A stretch of 64,000 nt of DNA, taken from Bacteroides_E sp964583185. GTDB taxonomy: Bacteria > Bacteroidota > Bacteroidia > Bacteroidales > Bacteroidaceae. Under the pieces are notes generated by a model. The model worked only from the letters and a program-made list of their open reading frames with translations, did not search any database and was not told the DNA's origin. Shown here piece after piece: positions 36,639 to 45,292 of the stretch. The position numbers and the translations under genes are program-made. Every line of letters begins with the position of its first letter. Within the stretch, counting starts at the first letter, position 1. The stretch is taken from the NCBI GenBank assembly GCA_964583185.1, contig CAZOVL010000003.1, forward strand, positions 1 to 64,000. Reading direction: 5' to 3'.

Positions 36639-37517
36639 CTATTTGGAAAAAGTTCTACTAACAAATTTTAAACACATATAAAGGGCTGAATGCCAATATT
36701 CCCATGTATGTCCTCCATCGCGTACCCTGAACTCACAGGGGATGCCTTTTTTTTGCATAGCTTGAATAAATTCAATATTTCGATCTAAAAGAAAATCATC
36801 ATCTCCACAATCAATAAACCAACGAACAGATTTTAATTCTTGTTTTTGTTTCTCTTCTGCTTTTTGAATGTATTCAATACAAGAGTTTTCTATAACTGAA
36901 CGAGTGAGTATTGAGAATTTATCCTCCGGATTGTTTTTCTCATCCATGCGAAATTTAGGAATTGACATTAGTGCACTCATAGCATAAGCTGCACTAAACA
37001 TCTCACTATGACGTTGTGCATAGCTAGTAGCACCTCCTCCTCCCATAGAAAAACCAGCTATGGCTCGAGATTGTTTTTTTGGAATAACACGATAGGTTGA
37101 TTCTATATAAGGGAGAAATTCAGTGAAGAAGAAAGTCTCGTATTTCCATCCAGGCATATCAAAATAACCATTCCATATTCCTTTACTTATATCTCCTCCG
37201 GCATTAGGTGAAACGACAATCATCTCACAAGCCTCATTTGAGGATGTTAATAAGTCTAATACTTCTTGTAAATGGCCTCTTCCAAACCAATCCTTATTGG
37301 TTCCATTCATACCATGAAGCAAATATAATATAGGGTATTTTTTGTCTGTTTCTATATTGTAATTTTTAGGTAAATAAATTGTGTATTCTCTTTCTGCGTT
37401 AAGAACAGTGCTTTTTATACTTTTACTCTCTACTTGGCTGTGAATTTGTTGAGAATAAACAGAGTCATTGGTTGATAAAATAAGTATAAATAAAAAAACT
37501 ACTTTGATTTTTTTCAT
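36639..37517 (-). CDS. Exported CE1-type esterase (feruloyl/acetyl xylan esterase-like)
   Basis: A 292-residue alpha/beta hydrolase with a signal peptide (VVFLFILILSTNDSVYS). The chain has YPILYLLHGMNGTNKDW (oxyanion), the nucleophile elbow GFSMGGGG with Ser157, an acidic site in WFIDCGDDDFL and the histidine in RDGGHTWEYWH, as in the esterase D/feruloyl esterase family CE1. In a xylan region it probably removes ferulate or acetate from arabinoxylan side chains, but CE1 also contains other esterases. Upstream of DUF1593 in a likely two-gene operon; the palindromic array lies in its 5' intergenic space. Confidence 0.8.
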   Translation of the reverse strand: MKKIKVVFLFILILSTNDSVYSQQIHSQVESKSIKSTVLNAEREYTIYLPKNYNIETDKKYPILYLLHGMNGTNKDWFGRGHLQEVLDLLTSSNEACEMIVVSPNAGGDISKGIWNGYFDMPGWKYETFFFTEFLPYIESTYRVIPKKQSRAIAGFSMGGGGATSYAQRHSEMFSAAYAMSALMSIPKFRMDEKNNPEDKFSILTRSVIENSCIEYIQKAEEKQKQELKSVRWFIDCGDDDFLLDRNIEFIQAMQKKGIPCEFRVRDGGHTWEYWHSALYMCLKFVSRTFSK

Positions 37518-37883
37518 GTTGTATATTATTATGTTGTTTTTATAGATTTAAGTATGCTAAATAGGTACAAGAATCGTGAATTATATCTTTTAGAAGTACT
37601 TTTAGTAGAAATCAAGTAAAGATACTTTCTTTTATTATGTTTCTTTTTTAAGCAGGTTACATTTGTTTTACCCTATATACCATATTAGTGTTCTTGTTGT
37701 ATTCTATTTGTTTTTTATTCTTAAATTAGTTTGACAAGTAAAGTTGGGAATTCCAGATGACCATATTGGCTATTTATGAATTTTCTAGAGGATTTTATAA
37801 TCCATTGACCTCTAGCTGTATAAGGTGCTTTGCGATTGAGGAAGAGGTTGAGTTTATATCACCCTTGTTCTGAGACCCTTAAG

Positions 37884-37963
37884 CGGTCTAGGACCTAACA
37901 CCCCTCGGTCCTAGACCGAGCACCCTTCAGTCCTAGACCGACAGGCCTTCGGTCCTAGACCGA
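37884..37963. repeat. Array of four 22-bp palindromic units (copy 1)
   Basis: Four copies of a 13-15 base palindrome, consensus TCGGTC-CTA-GACCGA, start at exactly 22-base steps: 37884, 37906, 37928, 37950. The first is reversed in its loop (TAG instead of CTA). Spacers are 8-9 bases and G/C-rich, unlike the AT-rich surroundings. The span 37905-37943 is the exact reverse complement of 52578-52616 (39 bases). Function unknown; each unit can form a 6-bp hairpin. Confidence 0.85.
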
Positions 37964-38024
37964 TGAAAAGTGAAGATGAGCAAGCTACTTTTTTACTTTT
38001 AAAAAGAAAAGTCTAAATCAATAA

Positions 38025-38060
38025 AAAAGACCATAAGGTGACATCACTTTATGGTCTTTT
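38025..38060 (-). terminator. Terminator of the lipoprotein gene at 38082-38876
   Basis: A 16-base stem with one G-T pair, arms 38025-38040 and 38045-38060 around a 4-base loop, AAAAGACCATAA paired with TTATGGTCTTTT. It is followed by a T-run on the minus strand, 22 bp past the stop. Confidence 0.8.
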
Positions 38061-38081
38061 ATTCCTTATTATGGGAGTGTA

Positions 38082-38876
38082 TTAGTCTAGTATTTTTTCG
38101 GGTATTTCTATTTTATGGAGGAAACCTTCTGCCTCATATTCTGTGTCTACTTCTTTCAGATTCATTATGGGATATTTGGCTACAGATGTTCTTGTTTTAG
38201 ATTCTGTTATTATTTCCCAGCCTAATTGGAACCATCCGTTTAAGAATTGTACAACTCCATATTTGCTTTGTTGAATATCAAATTTGTGACTTACTTCTTT
38301 TTCATTTTTGGAGTAAGTTACAATTAAATAAGGCGTTTTATCTTCTTCAATAAGAGAGAATGTACCTTTAAGTAGAGGAGTTTTTTCTGTAATAATACCC
38401 TCATTTTCTTTGGAGAATAAATAGCAATCCTTTGTTTCATTGTTCACAAGGAATAAAACGGTGCTTTCTTTCAAAATAGGATGATTACTTTTGGTAATGG
38501 AAACAGAAGTATAGAAGTCTACCACTTTTATGGTTATGGTTTGACTGGTTTTTTGTTGTGTATCAGTAACTGTGATTGTTGTGGAACCTTTCTCTTTCCC
38601 TGTAATGAGAAGCATTCCGGGATCATCTTCATCATAAAAAGAGGTTCCTACCTCTAGTATTTTAGGGTCTTTGATTGAAAGATCGTAATTCCTACTTCCT
38701 CCCAATAGTGGGATGAAAGTTCTTAGATCATAAGATTCTGAACTTTTTCGTACTTCATAGTACTCTTTTTCAAATTGTAGAGGTAATGCCTTTTTTTCAT
38801 CATCGTCATTACAAGCAACTAAAAAAAAGATACTACCAAACAGAAGGAGTGTGACAAATAATTTTAGGTGTTTCAT
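38082..38876 (-). CDS. Lipoprotein with Ig-like (BIG2-type) domain, function unknown
   Basis: A 264-residue lipoprotein (LFGSIFFLVAC, Cys22, followed by NDDDEKK, an acidic stretch of the kind that promotes surface export in Bacteroidetes). Residues about 35-120 have the repeated strand pattern of a bacterial Ig-like domain, ending GKEKGSTTITVTDTQQKTSQTI. The C-terminal half is beta-rich with no motif I know. It stands alone, with its own terminator and a 90-bp gap to butyrate kinase. Confidence 0.6.
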   Translation of the reverse strand: MKHLKLFVTLLLFGSIFFLVACNDDDEKKALPLQFEKEYYEVRKSSESYDLRTFIPLLGGSRNYDLSIKDPKILEVGTSFYDEDDPGMLLITGKEKGSTTITVTDTQQKTSQTITIKVVDFYTSVSITKSNHPILKESTVLFLVNNETKDCYLFSKENEGIITEKTPLLKGTFSLIEEDKTPYLIVTYSKNEKEVSHKFDIQQSKYGVVQFLNGWFQLGWEIITESKTRTSVAKYPIMNLKEVDTEYEAEGFLHKIEIPEKILD

Positions 38877-38969
38877 ATCCTTAATTAATAGGTGGATAAT
38901 AAATTGAATTAATTATCATAAAGGTATGAAAAAATCAAATAGATGGTCCTTTTGTCTCCTATATTTTTA

Positions 38970-40034
38970 TTAAATGTATGTTTTTGTCTCTATAATTCCT
39001 TTTTGAGCAGCAAGGGCATTTAGGGCAAGTGCCTCCATTTCTTTTTCACCGGGATAAACTTTTATCGGGGCTAAGAAGTTTGTTTGCTTGACTATGAAAT
39101 CTACTATATAGTCTGAATAAGCTATACCACCGGTTAACAGAATTGCATCAATTTCTCCTCTTAAAACAGTAGCTGACGCACCAATACTTTTAGCTATATT
39201 ATAGGCCATCGCTTGCAATATGAGTTCTGCCTTTTTATCTCCATCTAATAGTTTATTGTAAATAATGCGTATATCGTTTGTACCCATATGACTTAATAAT
39301 CCGGATTGACTAGCTATTTTTTTCTTTAGCTCTTTTTTGGTAAACTGGCCGCTGAAACACAAATCAATAAGTGAGCCTGCCGGTAATGTTCCTGCTCGTT
39401 CGGGAGAGAATGGGCCTTCACCATTTAACGCATTATTCACATCTATGATTTTTCCCTTTTTATGAACACCAATGGAAATACCTCCCCCTAGATGTGCTAT
39501 GATTAGGTTGAGTGATTCGTAGTCTTTTTGTTGTTCTTTAGCATACTGTCGCCCAATGGCTCTTTGGTTTAGGGTATGAGCAATAGCTGTTCTTGGAAGT
39601 AGGGGGGAACCCGATATTTTTGCTATTTCATTTCGTTCATCAACTAGTCCCGGATCAGCAATATAGGTAGGACAAGCTTGAGGCTGTTCGTTGGCTAACT
39701 CATTAGCCAATAGACAACCTAAATTACAAGGATGATCAAACATAGCGTTGTCAACATCTTGTATCATCTGTTCATTAATTGCATATACTCCTCCCTCTAT
39801 GGGTTTGGTCAAAGGGCCTCTGGCTACAATGGCATCGAAAGGGTATGTAATGTTGTTCCTTTTCAGTTCGTTGCAAATACTTTGTTTACGAAAATGAAAC
39901 TGATCTTTTACTTGCTTATAGAGAGCTATTTCTTCAGGTGTATGTGTAATTGTGGAACTGAATATTTCTTGCTCTTCCTTATAAACAGCCACTTTTGTAG
40001 AGGTTGACCCCGGGTTAATTACAAGTATTTTCAT
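38970..40034 (-). CDS. buk: Butyrate kinase
   Basis: A 354-residue ASKHA-fold kinase of the acetate/butyrate kinase family. It has the N-terminal phosphate loop ILVINPGSTSTKVAVY, the VARGPLTKPIEGGVY loop, IIAHLGGGISIGVHKKGK and ILLTGGIAYS near the C-terminus. It interconverts butyryl phosphate plus ADP with butyrate plus ATP; related branched acids such as isobutyrate are also possible substrates. It overlaps the upstream phosphate butyryltransferase gene by 20 bp, so the two are translated together as a butyrate-forming and ATP-generating pair. Confidence 0.94.
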   Translation of the reverse strand: MKILVINPGSTSTKVAVYKEEQEIFSSTITHTPEEIALYKQVKDQFHFRKQSICNELKRNNITYPFDAIVARGPLTKPIEGGVYAINEQMIQDVDNAMFDHPCNLGCLLANELANEQPQACPTYIADPGLVDERNEIAKISGSPLLPRTAIAHTLNQRAIGRQYAKEQQKDYESLNLIIAHLGGGISIGVHKKGKIIDVNNALNGEGPFSPERAGTLPAGSLIDLCFSGQFTKKELKKKIASQSGLLSHMGTNDIRIIYNKLLDGDKKAELILQAMAYNIAKSIGASATVLRGEIDAILLTGGIAYSDYIVDFIVKQTNFLAPIKVYPGEKEMEALALNALAAQKGIIETKTYI

Positions 40035-40944
40035 TCTTTTCTGCTATTAAACAAGCCATAACAATACTATAATACTTGGAAGAGCCGGTATCACTGCGTG
40101 AAGGAAGTACTACCGGGCAACACGTGCCCTGTAACACTCCTGCCATTTGTGCCTCAGCAAAAAGAGATACCGCTTTGTAAAAAGTGTTTCCTGCTTGTAT
40201 ATTTGGAAATATTAGTACATCGGCTTGCCCTTTGATTGGAGAAGTTATGCCTTTAATCTCTCCACTTTCGTGATCACAAGAGGTTTTTACATCCAGTGGA
40301 CCATCCACAATGGCGTTTCCAAAAGCACCGGCTTCAGACTGTTCCACAATGTTTACATAATCCATTGAAATGGGAAACTTGGGACTTGCTTTTTCAGAGA
40401 AATGAATCAAGGAAACTTTAGGTGTTTCTATGCCAAATTGATGACAAACTTTAATGGCATACTCTATGATCTTGATGCGTTGTAGTATGTTGGGTCTGGG
40501 TATTACGGCTGCATCAGAAAAGAAGAGCAGTTTGGGGTAGCGTGGTATCTCCATAACTGCTAGATGAGTAAGAATTTTTCCTTTAGGAAGTAAACCTTCT
40601 TGCTTGTCTAAAACTACACGAAGCAAATCATCTGTATTTATAATTCCTTTCATCAAAATATCTGCTTTCCCTTGTTTAATAAGATGTACTCCTAGTTGTG
40701 CTGCTTCTTTGCAGTCAGAGGTTTCTCTAATGGAAATGGCATCCCCTTTTTCGGGAGAAGTTAAACTCTTGGGCATTTTTTTAGGAATTCCAACTAATAT
40801 GAAACGAGCAATACCTTCATTTAGTGAACGCAGTATGGCATACTCTGTATGTTCATCATACGGACAAACCACAACTATTGTTTTAGGTTGAGCTTCGGTT
40901 TGTATATAGTGAGTTAGCTCTTTAAAGCTTTTAATAGGTTGCAT
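40015..40944 (-). CDS. ptb: Phosphate butyryltransferase
   Basis: A 309-residue phosphate acyltransferase. Typical features are the N-terminal IVVVCPYDEHTEYAIL, the central KGIINTDDLLRVVL and LTHLAVME, then FFSDAAVIPRPN and VDGPLDVKTSCDHESGEIKG, and the C-terminal ADVLIFPNIQAGNTFYK motif. It converts butyryl-CoA and phosphate to butyryl phosphate, which butyrate kinase uses. No CoA transferase is near, so the kinase route is the one indicated. Divergent from the LD-carboxypeptidase gene. Confidence 0.94.
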   Translation of the reverse strand: MQPIKSFKELTHYIQTEAQPKTIVVVCPYDEHTEYAILRSLNEGIARFILVGIPKKMPKSLTSPEKGDAISIRETSDCKEAAQLGVHLIKQGKADILMKGIINTDDLLRVVLDKQEGLLPKGKILTHLAVMEIPRYPKLLFFSDAAVIPRPNILQRIKIIEYAIKVCHQFGIETPKVSLIHFSEKASPKFPISMDYVNIVEQSEAGAFGNAIVDGPLDVKTSCDHESGEIKGITSPIKGQADVLIFPNIQAGNTFYKAVSLFAEAQMAGVLQGTCCPVVLPSRSDTGSSKYYSIVMACLIAEKNENTCN

Positions 40945-41068
40945 TTTTTCTATAATTTCAATGTGTTATTTAAACAGAAATAGAGCCTGGCTTGTTTACA
41001 GTAATAAGAACTTTTAAGTAAAAAAACAGCTTTTGGTGTGTATTTTTTTTCATATGAAAGAAATAGCT

Positions 41069-41076
41069 TAAATTTG
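41069..41076 (+). promoter_or_regulatory. -7 box for the LD-carboxypeptidase gene
   Basis: TAAATTTG matches TAnnTTTG exactly. Transcription would begin near 41083, so the upstream TTG at 41078 cannot be the start codon; ATG 41096 or 41105 can. Confidence 0.5.
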
Positions 41077-41104
41077 TTTGAGCCTATATGTTAAAATGTT
41101 CTAT

Positions 41105-42016
41105 ATGGAATCTTTACTATATCCTCCTTTCCTTAATCCGGGTGACCGTGTGATTATGGTTTCGCCTTCTAGTCGTATTGAAAAAAAACTAATCGATAAA
41201 GCAAAGGAGAGAATGGAGTCTTGGGGACTAAAAGTAACCTTATCTAAGCATGTAGATTCAAGTTTTAATCATTATGCAGGAACAGAAGAGGATAGAAAGA
41301 GAGATTTCCAAGAAGCAATGGATAATAAAAAGTATAAAGCAATACTTTGTACCCGAGGAGGTTATGGGGCTATTCATCTTATAGATCAGTTAGACTTTAC
41401 CGAATTCAAAAAGCATCCCAAATGGTTGATTGGTTATAGTGATATTACGGCTCTACACGCTTGTTTTAATAAGGAGGGATATGCAACACTTCATAGTCCT
41501 ATGGCTAAACATCTGGCTATGGCTCCACAAAATGAGTTTTCTTTACTTTACCTGAAGGGAATTCTGCAAGGAAAACTACCCAATTATTCTTGTTGTGCTC
41601 ATTCATTAAATCGATTGGGTAAAGTGAAAGGTATTTTAAGAGGTGGGAATCTGTCAGTTTTAGGGGCCTTGCAAGGTACACCTTATGCCATTACTGCTCA
41701 AGAAACGATTCTTTTTGTTGAAGATGTGGGTGAACACTTACATAGTATAGAGCGGTTGTTTTATAATCTAAAGTATTCCGGGGTGCTAGATCAATTAGCT
41801 GGATTAATTATAGGACAGTTTTCTTCCGAATCTGAAAGTGGGTTATTAGAGAAAAGAGTGTACCAAATGCTATCCAATTTTTTAACTCCTTATTCTTTTC
41901 CTGTTTGCTATTCTTTTCCCATTGGTCATACTGAACTAAACTATCCGGTGATTTGTGGTTCAAAAGTTGAACTTAATGTGGAAAAAGAGCGTGTAACTCT
42001 CTCTTTTCTTTCATAA
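41105..42016 (+). CDS. LD-carboxypeptidase (S66 family, LdcA/MccF-like)
   Basis: A 303-residue cytoplasmic enzyme starting MESLLYPPFLNPGDRVIMVSPSS at ATG 41105; an ATG at 41096 would add three residues. S66 features: ILCTRGGYGAIHLIDQLDF, the nucleophile serine in IGYSDITALH, the glutamate in FVEDVGEHLHSIERLFYNL and the histidine in FPIGHTELNYPVICG. It cuts the LD bond of recycled muropeptide tetrapeptides. MccF-type immunity enzymes share the fold but are less likely here. No operon partner upstream. Confidence 0.88.
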   Translation: MESLLYPPFLNPGDRVIMVSPSSRIEKKLIDKAKERMESWGLKVTLSKHVDSSFNHYAGTEEDRKRDFQEAMDNKKYKAILCTRGGYGAIHLIDQLDFTEFKKHPKWLIGYSDITALHACFNKEGYATLHSPMAKHLAMAPQNEFSLLYLKGILQGKLPNYSCCAHSLNRLGKVKGILRGGNLSVLGALQGTPYAITAQETILFVEDVGEHLHSIERLFYNLKYSGVLDQLAGLIIGQFSSESESGLLEKRVYQMLSNFLTPYSFPVCYSFPIGHTELNYPVICGSKVELNVEKERVTLSFLS

Positions 42017-42062
42017 TCTCATTTTAGCTATTCTATTATATAGAATTATGCAACAAAAAATG

Positions 42063-42070
42063 TAATTTTG
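42063..42070 (+). promoter_or_regulatory. -7 box for the M28 peptidase gene
   Basis: TAATTTTG fits TAnnTTTG. It predicts a transcription start near 42077 and so supports ATG 42092 over the earlier TTG at 42068. Confidence 0.45.
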
Positions 42071-42091
42071 CTGCGTATTAGATATTTAGTA

Positions 42092-43102
42092 ATGATGAAT
42101 AGAATTGTAGCAGTAGGTTTAGTAGGTGTTTTGAGTGCTCTCTTTTTTGCTTGTAGTGGTTCAAAAGTGAGTAATAGCAAATCGGTTGATTTAGCTGAAG
42201 ATAACGCAAGTGTAGCAGTCCCACGGTTTAATGCAGATAGTGCCTATCGTTTTATTGAGAAACAGGTATCCTTTGGCCCACGGGTACCGAATACAAAAGA
42301 ACATAAAGAGTGTGGGCTTTATCTGGAAGATAAACTAAAAGCATATGGAGCAACTGTGGTCACACAAGAAGTTGATTTAGTAGCTTACGATGGTACCTTA
42401 CTTAAAGCAAAAAATATTATTGCATCTTACCAACCCGAATTAAAAAAACGAGTTGCTTTGTTTGCTCATTGGGATACCCGCCCTTGGTCGGATAATGATC
42501 CGGATGAGAAAAATCATCGTACACCCGTACTAGGTGCTAACGATGGAGCCAGTGGGGTAGGTGTTCTTTTGGAAATTGCCCGATTACTTCAACAAACCCC
42601 AACTACTATTGGTATTGACATTATTTTCTTTGATGCTGAAGATTATGGTGTACCTCAATTCGATACTACATCTCGGGGAGATACTGAGAAGTCTTGGGGA
42701 CTAGGTTCTCAATATTGGGCTAAAAATCTTCATACTCCCAATTACAATGCCCGCTTTGGCATTTTATTAGATATGGTAGGAGATAAAGATGCCTTGTTTT
42801 ATTATGAGAGGTATTCTCAAAAATTTGCAAAAAACATCAATAAAAAGGTTTGGAATAGAGCACATGAATTGGGCTTTCAACGTTATTTTATAAAAGAAGA
42901 AGGTGGATACATTACCGATGATCATTTATTTGTAAATGAAATAGCTCGTATCCCTACCATTGATATTATACACAATAATATTTATGATAGTGGTTTTGCT
43001 AAAAGCTGGCATACGGTAAATGATACCATGGAGAATATTGAAAGAAATACACTACACGCTGTAGGGCAAACTGTTCTGGCGGTTATATATAATGAAAAAT
43101 AA
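42092..43102 (+). CDS. M28-family metallopeptidase / glutaminyl-peptide cyclotransferase-like lipoprotein
   Basis: A 336-residue lipoprotein (GVLSALFFAC, lipobox cysteine) of the M28 zinc peptidase fold. Probable zinc ligands are His and Asp in LFAHWDTRPW and GANDGASGVGVLLE, then FFDAEDYG, a glycine/aspartate in LLDMVGDKDALF, and the histidine in SWHTVNDTMENI. The single-zinc glutaminyl cyclase group of Bacteroidetes, which turns N-terminal Gln of exported proteins into pyroglutamate, has this architecture. That fits because many periplasmic proteins begin with Gln after signal cleavage. Its stop is immediately followed by the sufE start. Confidence 0.8.
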   Translation: MMNRIVAVGLVGVLSALFFACSGSKVSNSKSVDLAEDNASVAVPRFNADSAYRFIEKQVSFGPRVPNTKEHKECGLYLEDKLKAYGATVVTQEVDLVAYDGTLLKAKNIIASYQPELKKRVALFAHWDTRPWSDNDPDEKNHRTPVLGANDGASGVGVLLEIARLLQQTPTTIGIDIIFFDAEDYGVPQFDTTSRGDTEKSWGLGSQYWAKNLHTPNYNARFGILLDMVGDKDALFYYERYSQKFAKNINKKVWNRAHELGFQRYFIKEEGGYITDDHLFVNEIARIPTIDIIHNNIYDSGFAKSWHTVNDTMENIERNTLHAVGQTVLAVIYNEK

Positions 43103-43103
43103 G

Positions 43104-43535
43104 ATGTCTATTAACGAAAAACAAGAAGAGATTATTAGTGAGTTTGAAATGTTTGATGATTGGATGGATCGTTACCAACTTTTAATTGATTTGGGTAACA
43201 GCCAGGAATCATTGGATGAAGAATATAAAACCGATCAAAATTTAATTGAAGGATGTCAAAGTCGAGTTTGGCTTCAAGCTGACTTAGTGAATGGTAAAGT
43301 TGTTTATAAAGCAGAAAGTGATGCCATTATTGTAAAAGGAATCATTACTTTATTAATTCAAGTATTATCCAATCATACTCCCGATGAAATTATTAATGCA
43401 GAACTTTATTTTATTGATAAAATAGGTTTGCATGAACATCTATCACCCACTAGGAGTAATGGGTTGTTGTCTATGTTAAAACAAATGCGTTTGTACGCAT
43501 TGGTATTCAAAGCCAAACAAGATCAGGAGAACTAA
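43104..43535 (+). CDS. sufE: SufE-family cysteine desulfurase activator
   Basis: A 143-residue protein. With ATG 43104 the sulfur-accepting cysteine in LIEGCQSRVW is Cys51, the same number as in E. coli SufE, so this start is chosen over ATG 43092. The family motifs FDDWMDRYQLLIDLG at the N-terminus and LSPTRSNGLLSMLKQM at the C-terminus are both present. It accepts persulfide sulfur from SufS for iron-sulfur cluster assembly. Other suf genes are not in this window. It is translated right after the M28 peptidase gene and ends convergently, overlapping the CPBP protease gene by 4 bp. Confidence 0.93.
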   Translation: MSINEKQEEIISEFEMFDDWMDRYQLLIDLGNSQESLDEEYKTDQNLIEGCQSRVWLQADLVNGKVVYKAESDAIIVKGIITLLIQVLSNHTPDEIINAELYFIDKIGLHEHLSPTRSNGLLSMLKQMRLYALVFKAKQDQEN

Positions 43536-44341
43536 TCTACTTCCTCCTCCTCTTTTACAGTTAGAAAAGGAGAGGAGGTTGCTTGATTGAGTTTCATTAA
43601 ACTAGTTATGAGTAATAAAACTGCTGAAGCTGCTATAAGCCAGTAGGCTGTAGTCGGTATGATATCCTGAAATGAATCTGCTAAAACAAACTCTTTGCTT
43701 ATCATAACGGATAAGCTGTTATTTACAATGTGAATAATGAGTACAGGAAGAATGCTTTTTGTTTTGAAATAAACCCAAGCCAAGAGTAAACCAATAATAA
43801 ATCCACCTATTACTTGAGTAGGATTCATATGAATAAGGCCGAAGATTAAAGCAGAAACTAGTATGGCAGTTCTAGGTGTGTACTTCTCTAATAAAAAACG
43901 AGTAACGGCACCTCTGAATACCAACTCTTCAAGTAATGGTCCAATTAGGGTTACTGCAATGATTCCCCATATGCTCTCAAATACAGAACTAAAGGTCTGT
44001 TCCATTAAATCGGGGAGGAAGGATAAATAAGACATCAGAAGATCAAGCAAGAAAATGCTGCTAAAAGTGGCTATTAATACCCATAATAAGTAATCCAATA
44101 AAGAAGGTTTAGGGAGTGACCAACTCTCTTTATCCATAGGGATAAGTCCTTTTTTCCACAGAACAAGAAACATAAGCAGCATACTAAGAAGTAAAGAGAA
44201 TATCACTTCTGTAATGCCCAAGTCTGCAGTTATGACTCCTGTGGTTGCATATTGATAAATAAAAAAACCTATCTTCACTATAAATGCTGAACAAAGCTGA
44301 AGAATTAGGTAAGTGAATACCAAGAATAAAGACCTTTTCAT
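43532..44341 (-). CDS. CPBP-family intramembrane glutamic protease
   Basis: A 269-residue membrane protein with about seven or eight hydrophobic helices. The CPBP (Abi/CAAX protease) motifs are all there: EELVFRG with the catalytic glutamates, then ALIFGLIHMNP and VLIIHIVNNSLSVM with the histidines and asparagine. Members cleave prenylated or other membrane proteins, or are linked to bacteriocin immunity; the substrate here is unknown. Its ATG is 4 bp inside the end of ribF, so they are co-transcribed. Confidence 0.9.
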   Translation of the reverse strand: MKRSLFLVFTYLILQLCSAFIVKIGFFIYQYATTGVITADLGITEVIFSLLLSMLLMFLVLWKKGLIPMDKESWSLPKPSLLDYLLWVLIATFSSIFLLDLLMSYLSFLPDLMEQTFSSVFESIWGIIAVTLIGPLLEELVFRGAVTRFLLEKYTPRTAILVSALIFGLIHMNPTQVIGGFIIGLLLAWVYFKTKSILPVLIIHIVNNSLSVMISKEFVLADSFQDIIPTTAYWLIAASAVLLLITSLMKLNQATSSPFLTVKEEEEVD

Positions 44342-45279
44342 AGTGTCTGTGTTGTTTTAAAGTAGTGTCTAGTGTCTACTTCATCAATTTTAAGTTGTTC
44401 AATTAACGCATCCTTATTTTCAAAGGCTATCTCTTCCCTTAAATAGTAGTGAAATTGTAGTTCCAACGACTGACCATAGATGCATTCGTTGAAATCTAAT
44501 ATATGGACTTCTATACTTTTGTTTTTGCCATTTTTCATAGTGGGTCTACAACCAATGCTAAGCATACCCTTATGTAGCGAATTGTTTAAAAGTACTGAAA
44601 CAATATAAACTCCATCAGCAGGAATCAATTTGTTTTTATGAATAGGCTCAATATTTGCAGTAGGATATCCCAATAATCGTCCTATTTTCTTTCCATCAAC
44701 CACTCTCCCTTCTAGTGCATAAGTATAACCTAAAAGATCATTAGCTAATGAAACGTTTTTTTCCTTAATAACCTTACGAATCAAAGAAGAACTAATCTCC
44801 TCTTCTTGCAAAAAGTAAGCATTGGTATTAAAAACCTTAATTCCAATATCTTCACCATAAGAAACATATTCTCTGAAACCTTCTGTTTTATCTTTTCTCT
44901 TTCCAAACCGATTATCATAACCAATAAATAAAGAGTGAATGTTTAATTTCTCTTTTAATATTTGGCTCATAAAATCATAAGCAGAAAGTTTTGATAGGCT
45001 TTCAGTAAAAGGTAATACAACACATTGATCTATGCCTTCTTTGGCTAATCTTTTTAATTTTTCCTCTAGTGGGGTTAATAGTTTAATTTTCTTCTGATGA
45101 ATGACCGCTGAAGGGTGGTCAGCAAAGGTAATAATGGTTGATTTCAACCCGTTTTCCTCTGCGTTAGTTATAACCTGTTGTATGATGTGATGATGTCCCA
45201 AGTGTACTCCATCGAAAAAACCAATGGTAGCTACACTGGGAGATAAAGCTATGTTTTGTAGGGAAGATATGATTTGCAT
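44338..45279 (-). CDS. ribF: Bifunctional riboflavin kinase / FAD synthetase RibF
   Basis: A 313-residue protein. The N-terminal nucleotidyltransferase domain has VATIGFFDGVHLGHHHII (HxGH-type) and IGYDNRFGKRKDK; the ISSSLIRKVIKEKN segment closes it. The C-terminal flavokinase domain has GYPTANIEP (from about 210) and IEVHILDFN. It makes FMN and FAD from riboflavin and ATP. Start ATG 45279 gives the usual MQIISSL; ATG 45300 would add seven residues and overlap the HAD gene by 8 bp. Confidence 0.94.
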   Translation of the reverse strand: MQIISSLQNIALSPSVATIGFFDGVHLGHHHIIQQVITNAEENGLKSTIITFADHPSAVIHQKKIKLLTPLEEKLKRLAKEGIDQCVVLPFTESLSKLSAYDFMSQILKEKLNIHSLFIGYDNRFGKRKDKTEGFREYVSYGEDIGIKVFNTNAYFLQEEEISSSLIRKVIKEKNVSLANDLLGYTYALEGRVVDGKKIGRLLGYPTANIEPIHKNKLIPADGVYIVSVLLNNSLHKGMLSIGCRPTMKNGKNKSIEVHILDFNECIYGQSLELQFHYYLREEIAFENKDALIEQLKIDEVDTRHYFKTTQTL

Positions 45280-45292
45280 TTCTTTTTTGTAC

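Larger units (their letters stand above)
37518..38081. other. Large intergenic space with palindromic array and terminator
   Basis: About 560 bases between the esterase start and a lipoprotein gene end, both on the minus strand. It holds the four-unit 22-bp array (37884-37963) and a terminator (38025-38060). The remainder is AT-rich with no gene. Confidence 0.6.

Noticed and set aside
37884..37963. CRISPR array
   Set aside because: Units are 13-15 bases with 8-9 base spacers that recur between arrays, and no cas genes are near; not CRISPR.
43546..43580. Hairpin-like CCTCCT/AGGAGG sequence at the sufE/CPBP convergence as a terminator
   Set aside because: It lies inside the coding end of the CPBP gene, the pairing is shifted and imperfect, and no T-run follows.
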